From Ptiloglossa arizonensis (lineage: Eukaryota > Arthropoda > Insecta > Hymenoptera > Colletidae), in NCBI RefSeq assembly GCF_051014685.1, contig NC_135055.1:20667501-20731500 (forward strand): a stretch of 64,000 nt of DNA, given 5' to 3'. Position numbers and translations under genes: made by a program. The notes beneath the pieces are model-generated. The model had not been told where the DNA came from, did no database searches, and saw only the letters and a program-made list of their open reading frames with translations. Of the stretch, positions 27,349-37,291 are shown in pieces; positions within the stretch are counted from its first letter, which is position 1; each line of letters opens with the position of its first letter.

Positions 27349-30300
27349 TCGGTCAAAATTACGTTCTCGATTTCGCCGAAAATTTGATCACGATTCGTTC
27401 TTCGATTTTCGTTTCACCGTGCATATTTTCGAAATTCTTCCCGTTGAGAAATATCGATACACCGAACACGCGATTTGGTCGTTTCTGTAAAGAATCTCCT
27501 CGTAACTCCCGGAACGATGCGTTAACCTTCGATGATTCGAGCATCGAGGAGCAACCCTTCGATCAGTTCGCGAAGGACAATGGCCGTGTTTCGCGACGAA
27601 CTCCCAGCTCTCTCCTCTCCCCCCTGGTTGCTCGCGAGGGGCAATCGGTTTTTGATTTTTGCGGAACGCGTACGATGACCCGCTCCTCTGTGTTTTCTGC
27701 ATGTTCCGGTTTGCACGCATCGCCTGGCATGCCGCGTCGATTTCAATTGCATGCACCCGAACGGTACGAACGATACGAAAAATATATCAGAACCAGAAGT
27801 ACGGCGGGCAGGCGTGGCTGGATACGTGCAGCTCAGCCGGGCCGAGTGTTGCGACCCGGAAGACGGTAAGAAGAGAATCAACGCCGGTAAGGTCCCAAGG
27901 AAAACGAAAAAAAAAAGGACGAAGGACGAGGACGTCTGCTCGAAGCTTAGACGGTGTAGCGTCTCGTGAAGTTCGAGCTGCGCGACGTTTCGCGGAGCCT
28001 CGAATTCCGTTCTCGGGACACTTGGTCTCGTTAATTGTCGTTCAATTGGACGATCTCGGTTCCGTTCGCGAAACGAACGATCGGGGGCTAAATTCGAAAC
28101 GAACCACGAGGCCCGTCAAGCGTCGCAAACAATCTCCCCGCGCGAGCTTCTTGTTTCGTCTTCGGAGACAGTATCTTTGAGTGTCGCCCCTTTCTTTCGA
28201 ATACCTGGGTAATCGAGACACGTCGTTCGTGCTTGACACTGACGTTTCGTCTTGAAACGGTAGCACGCTGCGTGATTAGCTCCGCGATACGACGAGCTCG
28301 TTAACGAAGGAACCGTCGACGAGAGGATTGATCGCGACACGACTGGATTCGCGTTCGAGTTCGAGAAATCGCGGATCATTGAAACCGGTGAACCGTTTCC
28401 TGGTGTTTCGTCGTATCGCGTATCTTCTCGTAGCAAGTAGTCACGGTTTCGTGTCGGCGAACGGCGACCCGTAAGTAGTAAGTATCGTGCTTGATCAGAC
28501 GGAGGAGTCAACAGGACATCATCGGACAACCAAGGATCCAACGACACTTTAGTAGAACCAGAATCTCGTTCAACGATTTCGAGAAGTTCACCTGTCGAGG
28601 AGAACGGTCGTTTTTTGTTTTTTTTTTTATATATGTATATATATATATATATATTTTTCGTCTCGTTTCGTTTCTTTCTTCTTTTTCTTTTTTTTTTCTC
28701 TCTCGTCCCTTCGGAGAAACGCGTCTCGCGCAATAATTGTCCTTGTACGCAAGGCAGAGGGGATGTGTACCAAAAGGGATCTACGAAACACTCGGAGAAT
28801 TGTCTCTGTGCGCTCCCATTGTTTATCCCGCATTATGTATCGCAGATTTTTAGTGTGCAAACTGACCACCGTAAAATATCATTTCTCTGAACGAAATCGT
28901 CGAAACGTATCGTTCGGTATCCGATTCGAAAATGGGAACAAAATTTTCTTCCCTCGGGAAAAGCACACGGTTGCGTTAGGTACAAACTCCGGTGGAATTT
29001 AAAATCCGTGTTTATCAGCGAACAGTCGAGAGTCGGATATCGAAATATTTTCAACACCGTACCGGCACGTGGAAAATAAATTTTCCGAAACGAATTACCG
29101 AATATTCGTTACGTTCGAGTATCGAAAGGAATCCGTCTCGGTGGCCCGATCAACGGGATATCGAATCGTACGATTAACGCCGGAAAATGGTATTTTACTC
29201 GTCGCTGGCAATCGAGCGTCGCGTAGGTATATTGATTAGGCTCTTGTCCACGCTGAACGCTACAAATCCACGTGTAATCCATTGTGTAGGCGCAAACTGT
29301 GAACGTACAAATAAAACTTACTGAAACCCAATAAATTGTGTTGTGTGAAACGGTGAACGAAAAAAAAAAAAAAAATCGTCGGACAGGCTTCGTAGTTAAT
29401 GACATTACTTACGCTAGTCCGCTGATAGAGAATCGTTTGATCGCAATCTCGTCTGTATTCCTGGCATTTCGCAGAGGCTAAGGAAAATTTTTCACGTGGG
29501 AGTACGAGTTGCAGCAAAACGCGAAGGCTTCCAAGTACTCGTAATTGTCGTTGAACGCTTCTCGCAGCTGGTGTACGATCGAGAAAATTGTGTCGTCGTC
29601 GAGACGATCCAGTAAAAGCTACTTCGTTGTACGCATCTGTTCTCGTTTGCAGTGTCGTTTAGTGTTTTTTCTTTCTTTCTTTCGTTCTTTCTTTCCTTCA
29701 TTTTTTTTTCTCTCAATTTTATCCAAACTGTGAAATCAATCCGGCCGGGTCAATACGAACGGTACACCTACTAGATTTTCATTGATCGAGTTACGAACAG
29801 CTTTTACAAAATGTAAAATGTTGATGGTATCGACGTAATTTCTTGTTACGCTTCCGAAAGAGCTTTTCTCATCGTAGAAAAACGATCTTCGAAAGGATCA
29901 CGTAGCAGAAGTGATTTTTCAACCGTACTCGAAAGATACGGGCGAGAATAAATCGGTACATGTTCGGGAGGAACCTCTCGTACGGAATGAATTTTTTTTC
30001 CGAGCAACACGTGCCGTGCAGGCATTTTTTGGTAAAGATAATCACAGTTGCGCCGAGTACAACATCGGTCTGACCGCGCACGATCCGCTACCACTTTGGT
30101 CTTTCTCGCGCGCTTCTAACCCCTTCCTCGTTCACGATCGAACAGTTTCTCGTTGCGAACATTTCCGCATACAACGGCGCACTGTTTTCAAAATTGTTCC
30201 GAACGATTGTCGCGCGAGTCGACGAAATCTCGAAACGTGTGACAGAATTACGGTCGAACGCTAGAGGTCAAAGACTTTCTTTCCCATGTGATACCGAAGT

Positions 30301-33300
30301 CTTTTCGAACGAGAATTCCGAGAATAATATTTGTCGAAAAAAATAAGAAACAAAACAAAAAAAAACTGTCTCTAATCGCATCTCGAAGATGAAACTCTCT
30401 ACGTCGCTACGTGCGGGTCGCTTACAGCGAACTTACGCAACACCGTCGTTTCGTATATCAGAAACGAGAACGCATCGATCATTTCAGCCAAGCTGAGCGC
30501 CGGTTTGCTCGAACAGCGAACATCTCCGAGTCAAGTCCACGCACAAATAGACCGAAACGCGGAATTATTTATACACTCCAAGTGACCGTCAACAGCCACA
30601 ACATTAGTCGTGTACGCTCCAACCGTATTCGAACGCGTTTCGGTTCAATTTTATTGAAATCGATCGCGGTTCGTTCGCTTTGGATTCGCGTGGCTGGAAA
30701 TTCGGGCCGAGACGAACTGGTTACGAACCGATCTACTCGGTTACGCGACCAGCTCGACGCGTTCGAGTACTCTGCGAGAAATCCCACCTGTTCGAAATAT
30801 ATCGGGTAGCTCGAAACAACCCGAGAACTCAAGGTACCTGAAACAAACTGGCTACCAAAAGGCTTCAATTACCTCGAGAAACTCCACCGAGCCTGCGAGG
30901 AATCGGATACTTGGAGAGATCGGAGCAATTGGACGAACTCGTGTGGAACGTGGTCGGAGAAATTCTCGTAGCTGGAAAAATAATTCGTATCGCTCGAGAA
31001 TGGGAGTTCCACTGGCTCGGTGCAAAATTGGAGTAACTCGCGGAGATGTACGTGGACGATTCGTCGGGTGCCTCGAGAAATTCCAACGACTCGAAAATCG
31101 GCTACTCGGAGAACTGGGGGTAACTCGAGATACTCGAGTAGCTCCGTAACTCTGTATCGCTGAGAGGTTTCGAGTACACGCCGAGATGACGTTCGACTCG
31201 AGCGTGGGAACGATCCGAACGGCTCCGAGTACTCGCGCCGATTCGCGAGGAACTCGAGTTACCGATCCGTGAACGGATCTCGGCCCGTTTCTTCCGAAGG
31301 CGCGAGATCATCGACATCGTCGTATGCTCGACTACGGGGGAGTAGTTAACCTACGATCGGTGCACTTGACGAGGTGATTTTTCGAGGCCAGCGGAACGGA
31401 GAGAATCGTTAGAGACGGTTGCGGAAGCCGACGGAGGGGACGGAGGAGGGGACACAGAAGAAGGAAAAAAAAAAAAAAACACGCGATAAGGACGAGATGG
31501 AACCAGGAGGAGACGGTTAATCCTCTTACGCCGCTCGCGGGGATTAAGCTCCGCGACGTTTCGCTCGAATTTCTTTCGGCTCGTTCTCGAGTCGACTCTA
31601 CAACGGGTAAACGAGAGAGACGTCCCGCGAGACGTCCACGCGTATCACCGTTGCCCCGAAGATCGAGAAACGCTGGGAAACATGTCCGCGGACTCAATTC
31701 TCTTTCCTTTTTTTTTTACAAATTTTTTTTTTCTTCTTCTTCTTCTTCTCTCTCGAATACATATCTCAAGCAGCCTGACCGACCACGCTGGATGTAGTCC
31801 TACGCGGATCTTGATCTACCGCGGTACCGCTTCGATCGCACAGAAAGAATCCTCCCGCCTACGCTGAAACGAATCATTAAATAACCAACGGTATCTCTCT
31901 ATATATATGTGTATGTATCTCTATATATATTGCTTGTAGAAATAAGAATCGTGTGTCCTATCAAGACCTGCAGCCAGCTCTCGACCAACTCCCAGTGCTC
32001 AGGTAACGAAACATCGTACCAATCGCGTGGCGACGGTAAACGGGGATCCGTTGCACCCGTTTCCGTTTCCGTTATCGAACACGTGTAGTGACCAAATAAA
32101 AGAAAAAAAAATAATAATAAACAAAGCAACGTAATAGTAAACGTGTCTCGCTCGGTGTGGTGCGCAGTAGGTTAGAGCGCAGGCTCTGTGGCTGACGATG
32201 CTGACGGTGGTGGTCGCGGGTCATAGAAAAGAGATAACACAAAGTTCGTTTAGTTCTCATCAAGATCCCGGGACGGTGATGCGACCGTTTCGTCGTAATT
32301 TATTTTTCCATTGTTTATCGCCAAGGAAACTCGCGCATCGAAGAGCGTCCGGGGAGACGCGTGCAAATCGACGGATGATTACCAAGGAGACCACGGTGGA
32401 GAGATTCTCGTTCGGACGTGTTTGAGATTCGTTCATCGTCTCGTTCGAACGTTGCACGAAATTCTCGCAGACGGAATCGTCGGGCGAATTCCGTTGCGCA
32501 CCGTGTGTTCTAAAATCGTGTGTCACGAACACCGTGCGAAGTAACGAGAAATTCCAGGAAGTTGTAGAGAAAAATTCGGGGGAATAAGAAAACAAAAAAA
32601 AAAAGAAAAGCGAACAAACGGTGAATCTCTTACTCATCTAGCGTCCGAGAGAAGACGGCTTCCGGTTTCAGGCTGCGCAACGTTGCTTGCCCGTGAACAC
32701 GTGAAATCCAACGCACGTTCACCGAAACACGTGCATACTCGTGCGCTCTTTGCGAAACGAGAGAGAGAACAATCGGCTCCCGGGAGAGCCTCGAATTCTC
32801 TGTTCGGCGCGCGCGTCGAACGACGGATAAAATCGTTTCCGCTCGATCTTGGATGTCGCGAGTCGTTCTTCTCACGCGTCCTTTCACAACCGGACGTTGC
32901 GACGAGGATCGGTTGCTGACGGTCCCGATCGAGTGGAAAGAGTAAATTTTCTCACCGTCACGAGCGTTACCCGATCCTCGAACGGTCTCGCGCGGCGACG
33001 ACCGCTCGATTGCCTCCACGTGTTACAATTAACGGAACGATTCGGCCTCGAGTGTTCCGGCTCGATGCGAGAATTCGTAGATCGGGCGCTTCCCGTTCGA
33101 GGATCGTGTGTCATTGGAGCCCGATTCGATCGAGTAGATTTTTCGAGTAGATTGTCACTTACGGTGATAGGTAGCGTTATCGGACGCAGGTAATGTCGCT
33201 TGAACAATTTCGAGACGGCTCCAATGGGTATATCTACGATAAGAGAGTCTTTGGCGTAGGACGTAGAAGTTGATAAAGAATTCGTGCATGTGACTGTTGT

Positions 33301-35389
33301 GCCGTACGATGTGTCGGTATGAGCCCGGATCGTTCTCATCGTCGATCGGGCGTGCCGATCGCGCGGTTGAACTGATCGATAATGTATTGACGATTCCAGC
33401 ACGCCGTCAGGAGATCATCAAGATGACCGAGCAGCTGATCGAGAGCATCAACACCGGCGATTTCGAGGCGTACACGTAAGTGATCGACGATCGACGCGCG
33501 GACGACGAGCGTACAGACGAATTACGGTAACGTTCACGTATCCGCGTAGTCCCTGCGATCGATTTTTCAATTGAGACACGCGCGGTTCGATCTACCAAGG
33601 GGTTACCCACCGTGACCACGTAAAACGATGCCACCGGTCACGTGGAACCAGTCTGAGAAATTCTAATGCCGTTTTACGCTTACAGGAAAATCTGTGATCC
33701 GCATCTGACCGCGTTCGAGCCGGAGGCTCTAGGTAATTTAGTCGAGGGAATGGATTTCCACAAATTTTACTTTGATAATGGTAATTATGACTCATTTGCA
33801 TCACTGTTAATCGTCCTACGCCGCGATTTATCTCACCACCAACCCCCAACCCCTCCCCCAGCTCCCCACACTGCACCGTTTTGCGTCTACGTTGTAGCGT
33901 TCGATTTTTTGATCCCTCGTTTATTAACGCCGCATGCCACGCCGTGACCGCGAGACCTTCGATTCTCTCGTTCATCGAGATCTACGAGAGAATCTTTCGT
34001 CGAGAGTAACGACGAGACGAACGCGCTTTCCTCGTGCAAAAAAAAAGAAATAACTCGATATTGTCATTAATCGTCACGCGGTCACGGCACCAACGCGATT
34101 CCTCTCTTGTCCCGGCGTTGAAATCTCCGATCGAATTGCCCTTCGTTCGTCGCCACGAATCGTAACGTCGACACGGCTTCTTATTGCACCGTTTCGTTTC
34201 TCCATTCCGATGCAAAGGACACTGAACGCGTCGAACCAACCCGATCGATATTATCTCGAGCAATTTCTACAGGATCGAATTCGAAACGTTGTTTCGTTCG
34301 GCAAGGGTCCGGCTCGTTCAGTGTATAAAAGCGTCGCAGTTTCTTTGCCACGAACGCTACTCTCTTATTCTTTCCATTGTCGAACGCCTCGTGAAATCTC
34401 AACGTCGTTAGAGTACATTCTCGTTGCGTTCTCGTTCTTTTTCGTGTACGTCGAGAGTCTCGACGATGGACGGTACCTCGAATAACAAGTGTTTCGCTTT
34501 TCCAATCTCCAAGCAGTCCTGGGGAAGAACTGCAAGGCCGTGAACACGACGATCCTGAATCCTCACGTGCACCTCCTCGGCGAGGACGCAGCGTGCATCG
34601 CGTACGTCAGGCTGACGCAGTACATGGACAAGTAAGTCGTAAAATTCCGCTCGACGAACACCACGACCCCCGTGTTTACCTCGTGTTCTACATTCACGTC
34701 ACTGGTCTAGCAACGAAACGACGGAGGGAAGAGTTCTCATCTTCCAGCGAGCGAACCGCTCTCGTAAACGCAACCTTCCGTTTGCAAAAGGTTATTGAAT
34801 TTTTCAACGGATACTCTTACACGGAACGAACGCTCCGACGCGAGATATTTTCAATTTCGGTGGGACTCGAAGTGAGGGGAGCTGTTCTCTACAACGGGAA
34901 CAACGTTCTCGGTTATACGTGTCTCTCGGCGATATTCGTTGCAGAGTGTAACGCGAAACCGTAACACTTTTATACGCGGAATGATTTATGCTACGGGAGT
35001 GCCCGCGAAAAGAAAATGGAACTTCCCTGTGTCGGGTGCATTGTTGCGCTTACGAGATACGTGACGTTCCAGGAATGATGGATCGTTGGATCCTCCGTTG
35101 TTCGTTGCGTTTCTCCTTTCTTTATCGTTTCTTTCGTCCAACAACGGGGAGGGAGTCGCGATCCCTTGCGATCGCGCCACCCTCGTACCGCGTTGAGGTC
35201 GAGGAACGGGGGTGCTGGGTCACGAAACGTCCCCGAATCACGTTCGATGTTCACAGACAAGGCGTAGCGCACACCCAGCAAAGCGAGGAGAGCCGCGTGT
35301 GGCACAAGAGGGACAACAAATGGCAGAACGTGCATTTCCATCGAAGCGCGGTGACGGGCCCGTCGCCGTTCTCCTTCAATCACAAGTAA
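2540..35389 (+). CDS. CaMKII: CaMKII, 3' part: linker and association (hub) domain exons (gene overview)
   Basis: This is the C-terminal half of calcium/calmodulin-dependent protein kinase II, the Ser/Thr kinase of synaptic plasticity that assembles into a ring of about 12 subunits through its C-terminal association domain. The constitutive exons in the window are 2540-2629, 33400-33475, 33686-33780, 34517-34631 and 35257-35389 (stop TAA at 35387). Joined in phase they give 168 residues. Landmarks are TTIEDDDVK in the linker, then [73 protein letters not shown] and [20 protein letters not shown], which match animal CaMKII hubs almost residue for residue. The kinase domain, Thr autophosphorylation site and calmodulin-binding helix are not in the window and must lie upstream on this strand. 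Additional phase-matched linker cassettes between 14 and 28 kb are listed separately. Gene identity is certain; which cassettes are used is inferred. Confidence 0.96.
4371..4600. repeat. Tandem duplication, 109-bp unit, 2 copies
   Basis: GAGACTACACGAACGAG occurs at 4387 and again at 4496. The shared unit includes the segment reading CTTATTTAACAAAGTCACC and a T-run. The second copy differs by a few bases and a small insertion. Confidence 0.88.
5598..6040. repeat. Minisatellite with 82-bp and 59/60-bp units
   Basis: About six units share a TTTTTTTTATCGAAATCGAAGG core. Corresponding positions at about 5598, 5657, 5739, 5799, 5881 and 5963 give spacings of 59, 82, 60, 82 and 82 bp. Long units carry an extra 22-bp block containing CACTCTGCGCAGAG, a short palindrome that short units lack. 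Confidence 0.9.
10210..10306. repeat. Short tandem repeat, 22-23-bp unit, 4 copies
   Basis: GATCAGCCTAGCTAGAA-like units begin at 10217, 10239, 10262 and 10284, with one or two substitutions each. The units contain the small palindromes CTAG and AGCT. Confidence 0.85.
13087..13148. repeat. CT-rich microsatellite
   Basis: Imperfect (CT)n / CTTT / CTAT pyrimidine tract in the CaMKII intron. A similar tract lies at about 8918-8990. Confidence 0.8.
14033..14089 (+). CDS. CaMKII: CaMKII candidate alternative linker cassette (57 bp)
   Basis: A T/G-rich tract ending TGTTGTGCAG precedes the exon and a GTAAAC donor follows. It is 57 bp long (19 codons), phase 1 at both ends, so it can be inserted between the EDDDVK exon and the hub without shifting frame. 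It encodes [19 protein letters not shown], charged and hydrophilic like CaMKII variable linkers. The + strand frame stays open across it and the splice sites are good. Inclusion in mRNA is inferred. Confidence 0.7.
14193..14264. repeat. AT dinucleotide microsatellite
   Basis: About 70 bp of (AT)n with occasional GTAT or GA interruptions, starting about 100 bp after the 14033-14089 cassette. In RNA it could pair with itself. Confidence 0.9.
14588..14692. repeat. Tandem duplication, 51-bp unit, 2 copies
   Basis: GCTCCTCTCGCTCCGAG begins at 14595 and 14646, followed in both copies by AAAAAGAAACTATCGA. Confidence 0.85.
15255..15600. repeat. Minisatellite with alternating 57- and 49-bp units
   Basis: GATCACGGTACCCTAGT anchors occur at 15262, 15319, 15368, 15425, 15474 and 15531, with a diverged copy at 15588. 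Spacings are 57, 49, 57, 49, 57 and 57 bp. The longer unit has an extra block around CGAACTCCTGAC; the shorter goes straight to TTGACAATCGAGTCGCC. Confidence 0.9.
16375..16401. repeat. 27-bp dispersed repeat, copy 1
   Basis: GGAAATACCTGACCGCTTGG and the following CAACGCT recur at 18419-18445 with two substitutions. The two copies flank the 17.1-18.4 kb minisatellites. Confidence 0.75.
17060..17570. repeat. Tandem repeat, 158-162-bp unit, about 3 copies
   Basis: GTTTAGAATACTTACCCTTC begins at 17183, 17345 and 17503. Each unit also contains CCTTCCACGCGGTTAGCCAC and TTAAAAAGAAGTCTAAAATG. A partial related segment lies upstream, near 16880-16930. The repeat is less CpG-rich than its surroundings. 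Confidence 0.88.
17830..18400. repeat. GC-rich minisatellite, 14 units of 34 or 44-45 bp
   Basis: The core TTCGCGGAAAGATCGCGG repeats with starts at 17841, 17875, 17920, 17964, 17998, 18042, 18076, 18110, 18154, 18198, 18243, 18287, 18321 and 18365. Spacings are 34, 45, 44, 34, 44, 34, 34, 44, 44, 45, 44, 34 and 44 bp. Short units lack a 10-bp TGTAGCGCGG-like block. It is very CpG-dense and open in several frames on both strands, so its 150-236-residue ORFs are artefacts of repetition. Confidence 0.93.
18419..18445. repeat. 27-bp dispersed repeat, copy 2
   Basis: Matches 16375-16401 at 25 of 27 positions and sits immediately after the last minisatellite unit, about 310 bp upstream of the possible internal first exon. 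Confidence 0.75.
18754..18805 (+). CDS. Possible internal first coding exon of CaMKII (hub-only isoform)
   Basis: An ATG with a purine at -3 (GAAATGT) opens [17 protein letters not shown] and reaches a strong GTGAGC donor after exactly 17 codons plus one base. This is the same phase 1 exit used by every CaMKII linker exon, so splicing to 33400 would join in frame to [11 protein letters not shown]. No good phase-compatible acceptor was seen just upstream, which argues for a first exon. A short upstream ORF (ATG at about 18717) ends before it. Vertebrate CAMK2A produces a kinase-less product, alpha-KAP, from an internal promoter, so the arrangement has precedent. It could instead be chance, or an internal cassette starting near 18690. 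Confidence 0.35.
20915..21995. repeat. Degenerate tandem repeat, roughly 180-200-bp period
   Basis: Blocks resembling GAATTAATCTCGATGGGCCC recur at about 20925, 21465, 21640 and 21838. Each of the later three is followed by a CGACxxGGTCTxGC segment. A second block, GAAxTCTTCGACAAAGGC-like, recurs near 21560, 21757 and 21980. Copies are only moderately similar, indicating an old array. Confidence 0.6.
21996..22151 (+). CDS. CaMKII: CaMKII candidate alternative linker cassette (156 bp, or 84 bp from 22068)
   Basis: The exon ends at a GTAATT donor in phase 1. Two acceptors give the required entry phase: GACAAAG before 21996 (52 codons, preceded by a CT-rich tract and possible branch sites) and GGGGCAG before 22068 (28 codons, weak pyrimidine tract). 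The encoded protein contains [13 protein letters not shown] and [17 protein letters not shown], then AAVLLQGAQ: Pro/Ser/Gln/Asn-rich, as expected for a flexible CaMKII linker. The 5' part lies where a degenerate genomic repeat ends, so the shorter form may be the ancestral one. Inclusion in mRNA is inferred. Confidence 0.55.
22152..26145 (+). other. CaMKII intron, 4.0 kb
   Basis: No supported exon. Contains A-rich runs (about 24455-24500), a CT/CTAT-rich tract at about 23735-23805, a CCA microsatellite at 24853-24893 and a CT tract near 25260-25305. Confidence 0.6.
24853..24893. repeat. CCA trinucleotide microsatellite
   Basis: About 12 uninterrupted CCA/ACC units. Poly-Thr, poly-Pro or poly-His in the + frames and poly-Val on the other strand are artefacts of it. 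Confidence 0.9.
26146..26295 (+). CDS. CaMKII: CaMKII candidate alternative linker cassette (150 bp), Ser-rich
   Basis: The acceptor is TGCATGACTAG behind a T/G-rich tract with a GCTGAC branch-like site, and the donor is GTCTGT (weak). The exon is 150 bp and phase 1 at both ends. It encodes 50 residues: a Ser/Gly/Asn/Gln stretch ([18 protein letters not shown]), then ASPSSP and [19 protein letters not shown], ending YDSASN. The composition is clearly protein-like, with abundant AGC Ser codons unlike the flanking intron. It looks like a disordered linker segment with potential phosphorylation sites. Usage and tissue specificity are unknown. Confidence 0.68.
27315..27346. repeat. GTC trinucleotide microsatellite
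   Basis: About 10 perfect CGT/GTC units. Confidence 0.9.
27800..27865 (+). CDS. Doubtful CaMKII microexon (66 or 54 bp)
   Basis: A consensus donor (GACG then GTAAGA) closes an open frame in phase 1 reading [14 protein letters not shown]. Phase-compatible acceptors exist at GAAG before 27800 (22 codons) and GGCAG before 27812 (18 codons). Neither has a clear pyrimidine tract. It fits the phase 1-1 rule of the other cassettes, but the two Cys residues and poor acceptors make it the weakest candidate. Confidence 0.28.
33400..33475 (+). CDS. CaMKII: CaMKII hub exon 1
   Basis: A TTCCAG acceptor and GTAAGT donor bound 76 bp, entering in phase 1 and leaving in phase 2. It encodes [14 protein letters not shown] and NTGDFEAYT, the first helix and start of the association domain that drives oligomerisation. 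Confidence 0.97.
33686..33780 (+). CDS. CaMKII: CaMKII hub exon 2
   Basis: 95 bp between TTACAG and GTAATT. Completes the Thr codon and encodes [20 protein letters not shown] and [11 protein letters not shown], a near-invariant stretch of the hub. Confidence 0.98.
34517..34631 (+). CDS. CaMKII: CaMKII hub exon 3
   Basis: 115 bp between AAGCAG and GTAAGT. Encodes [20 protein letters not shown] and [18 protein letters not shown], the central beta-sheet of the hub. Confidence 0.98.
35257..35389 (+). CDS. CaMKII: CaMKII terminal hub exon with stop
   Basis: Begins after TTCACAG and ends with TAA at 35387-35389. Encodes [20 protein letters not shown] and KWQNVHFHR, then a lineage-specific tail [14 protein letters not shown]. 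Tail length and position match other insect CaMKII proteins. Confidence 0.98.
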
Positions 35390-36837
35390 ATCGGCCGAAC
35401 GACGAAGAAGGGGAGGAAGTAGAAGACGAGGAAGAAGATGAAGGGCCGATGTGTCGGTGGACGCTCGTCGCCTCGACGCGTGGAACGGGGACAAAAGCCG
35501 TGCGAGAACGCAAGAGCAAAAGGAAAAGAAACAAAGAAAAAAAGAACGAGAAACCACACGAAAATTTAGAGAAGAAAACATATTTACACATACACACACA
35601 CAGAGAGAGACACACACGTATACAACCACACTCGCGAAGAGACGGACAGAACCTGAGAACCTCGTCCCGGATAAATAGATAAATATATAGTAAACGCGAC
35701 TATTGCAGGGAAAAAGAAAGCCGCAGTCTTGGTTAGGTGAATCGCGCGTGCGAAAAAAAAGAAAAGAAATAATAATAATAATAATTTGCTCGACACCCGT
35801 GCCCCACGTTCTGCAACTTCGATCGTGGAACATCCACATTCCCCCCCGTTCGCCCGGGACTGATCTTCCTCTCTCCTTGCAATACGTATATTTATTTATT
35901 TATTCACTCGATGCGACACGACACGCGTAACACTCGGTCGAGCGAACGAGCGAGAGGGGAAACCGAGGAAGTGTGGCCGGGTTTCGTTCGACATACTTTT
36001 CCAATTTATGCTCCGGGTACCTGCTCAGCGTACTTACCCCCGGAATGAAACCGCGACGACGAGTTGGGGGCGCTCTCAGCCTCGAATGGAGAACCGTTTC
36101 GGACTCCGATTGTCGCTGGAGAAGAGGAGAAATATTCGGTAATACTTGGTGTGGTAGAGTGGCTGCGATTCATCGGGGAAACTTCGTTCCGCCGTTGAGA
36201 GTTGGTAGCAACGCGGGGATCCCACCGATTTCTCGCACACGACAGAAGAAGAGTCTCTGTAGAAATTAATTAACGAAGAAAGCACCGTAGAAGAAGCTAC
36301 AAGAATCGAGATCGGGACTCGATAAGGGTCTCCGTGGATAGAAATTAGCAGCGCCGAGGATCACCGCTGGGAGCACGGAAGTCGAGAGTTAGAGAGAAAG
36401 AAAGAGGAAACGTTGCACCGATTTAAACACTGACGAGAAGAAATCCACCTCGAGGGGCGGAACGGATCGTTCTTGGAGGACCACGTTGAACGGTGTTCCA
36501 TTTGCGTCGATGCTGGGCATCGACCAACGTCGAAGAGGCGTCGATTGATCACGTGCGGAAGAGGATGAAAGCGTAAACCGAGGCTCCACGTACGAACGGG
36601 ACGAGCGGGCCGTAGACGGCCATGCTCGACGAGATTTTGACGCCGGCACGTCGGTATCCACGTATAATTTAGTTCGTACGATAGTCGCTGTACAGAACAA
36701 TCTTCCATGTAAACTCTTTTTTCTTCTAATTTTCGTTCTCGTCTCTCGCAACGACGAATACCGAGAGAGCGATCCATTGTATAATCCGCGGGCGCGCTCA
36801 CACGGACGCAAACCTACACTTACACGCGTACACATAC

Positions 36838-36940
36838 ACAGAGAGAGAGAGAGACACACACCGATACCGAATTTTACACACACACACACGCGCGAGCACG
36901 CGCGCACATACACGCGTGTACACGAGAACACACACACATC
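36838..36940. repeat. CA/GA-rich simple sequence
   Basis: Mixed (CA)n, (GA)n and CGCGCA repeats, with similar CA tracts at about 35585-35630. They generate spurious ORFs. Confidence 0.7.
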
Positions 36941-37257
36941 GACACGATGCGTCGTTGGGAGTTTTAAACAAATAGGAAGAATACGAAGTAAGGCCGAACG
37001 ATGGCTTACTCCCCTAGAAGTGAAACTTCTACACACGTGTAAAAACACACGCAAAACACACGTACACAGAACGCGTTACCCGCGATTTGTCCGAGGGACA
37101 AAAAGAGCGATCTTTAAACGTTGTTACCTCATCGTCGTAAGGACGGTCCCGTGTGTACGGCGTTACGCCGACACCACGTGGAATAATTCGTTCGTTGACC
37201 GTGGGTCGATCTCGCGCCAGTGCGCAGACGCGCGTGCGAACGGACAACGAGGACGGA

Positions 37258-37291
<34 letters not shown>

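Larger units (their letters stand above)
26296..33399 (+). other. CaMKII intron before the hub exons, 7.1 kb
   Basis: Apart from the doubtful microexon at 27800-27865, no coding exon is supported. Contains a GTC microsatellite (27315-27346), an AT tract at about 28629-28655, several long A or T runs and a diverged GAGTAACTCG-rich patch at about 30780-31180. Confidence 0.6.

Noticed and set aside
35257..35682. Plus-strand ORF of 156 codons overlapping the last CaMKII exon in another frame
   Set aside because: It is a shadow of the true hub frame, which matches CaMKII through the stop at 35387.
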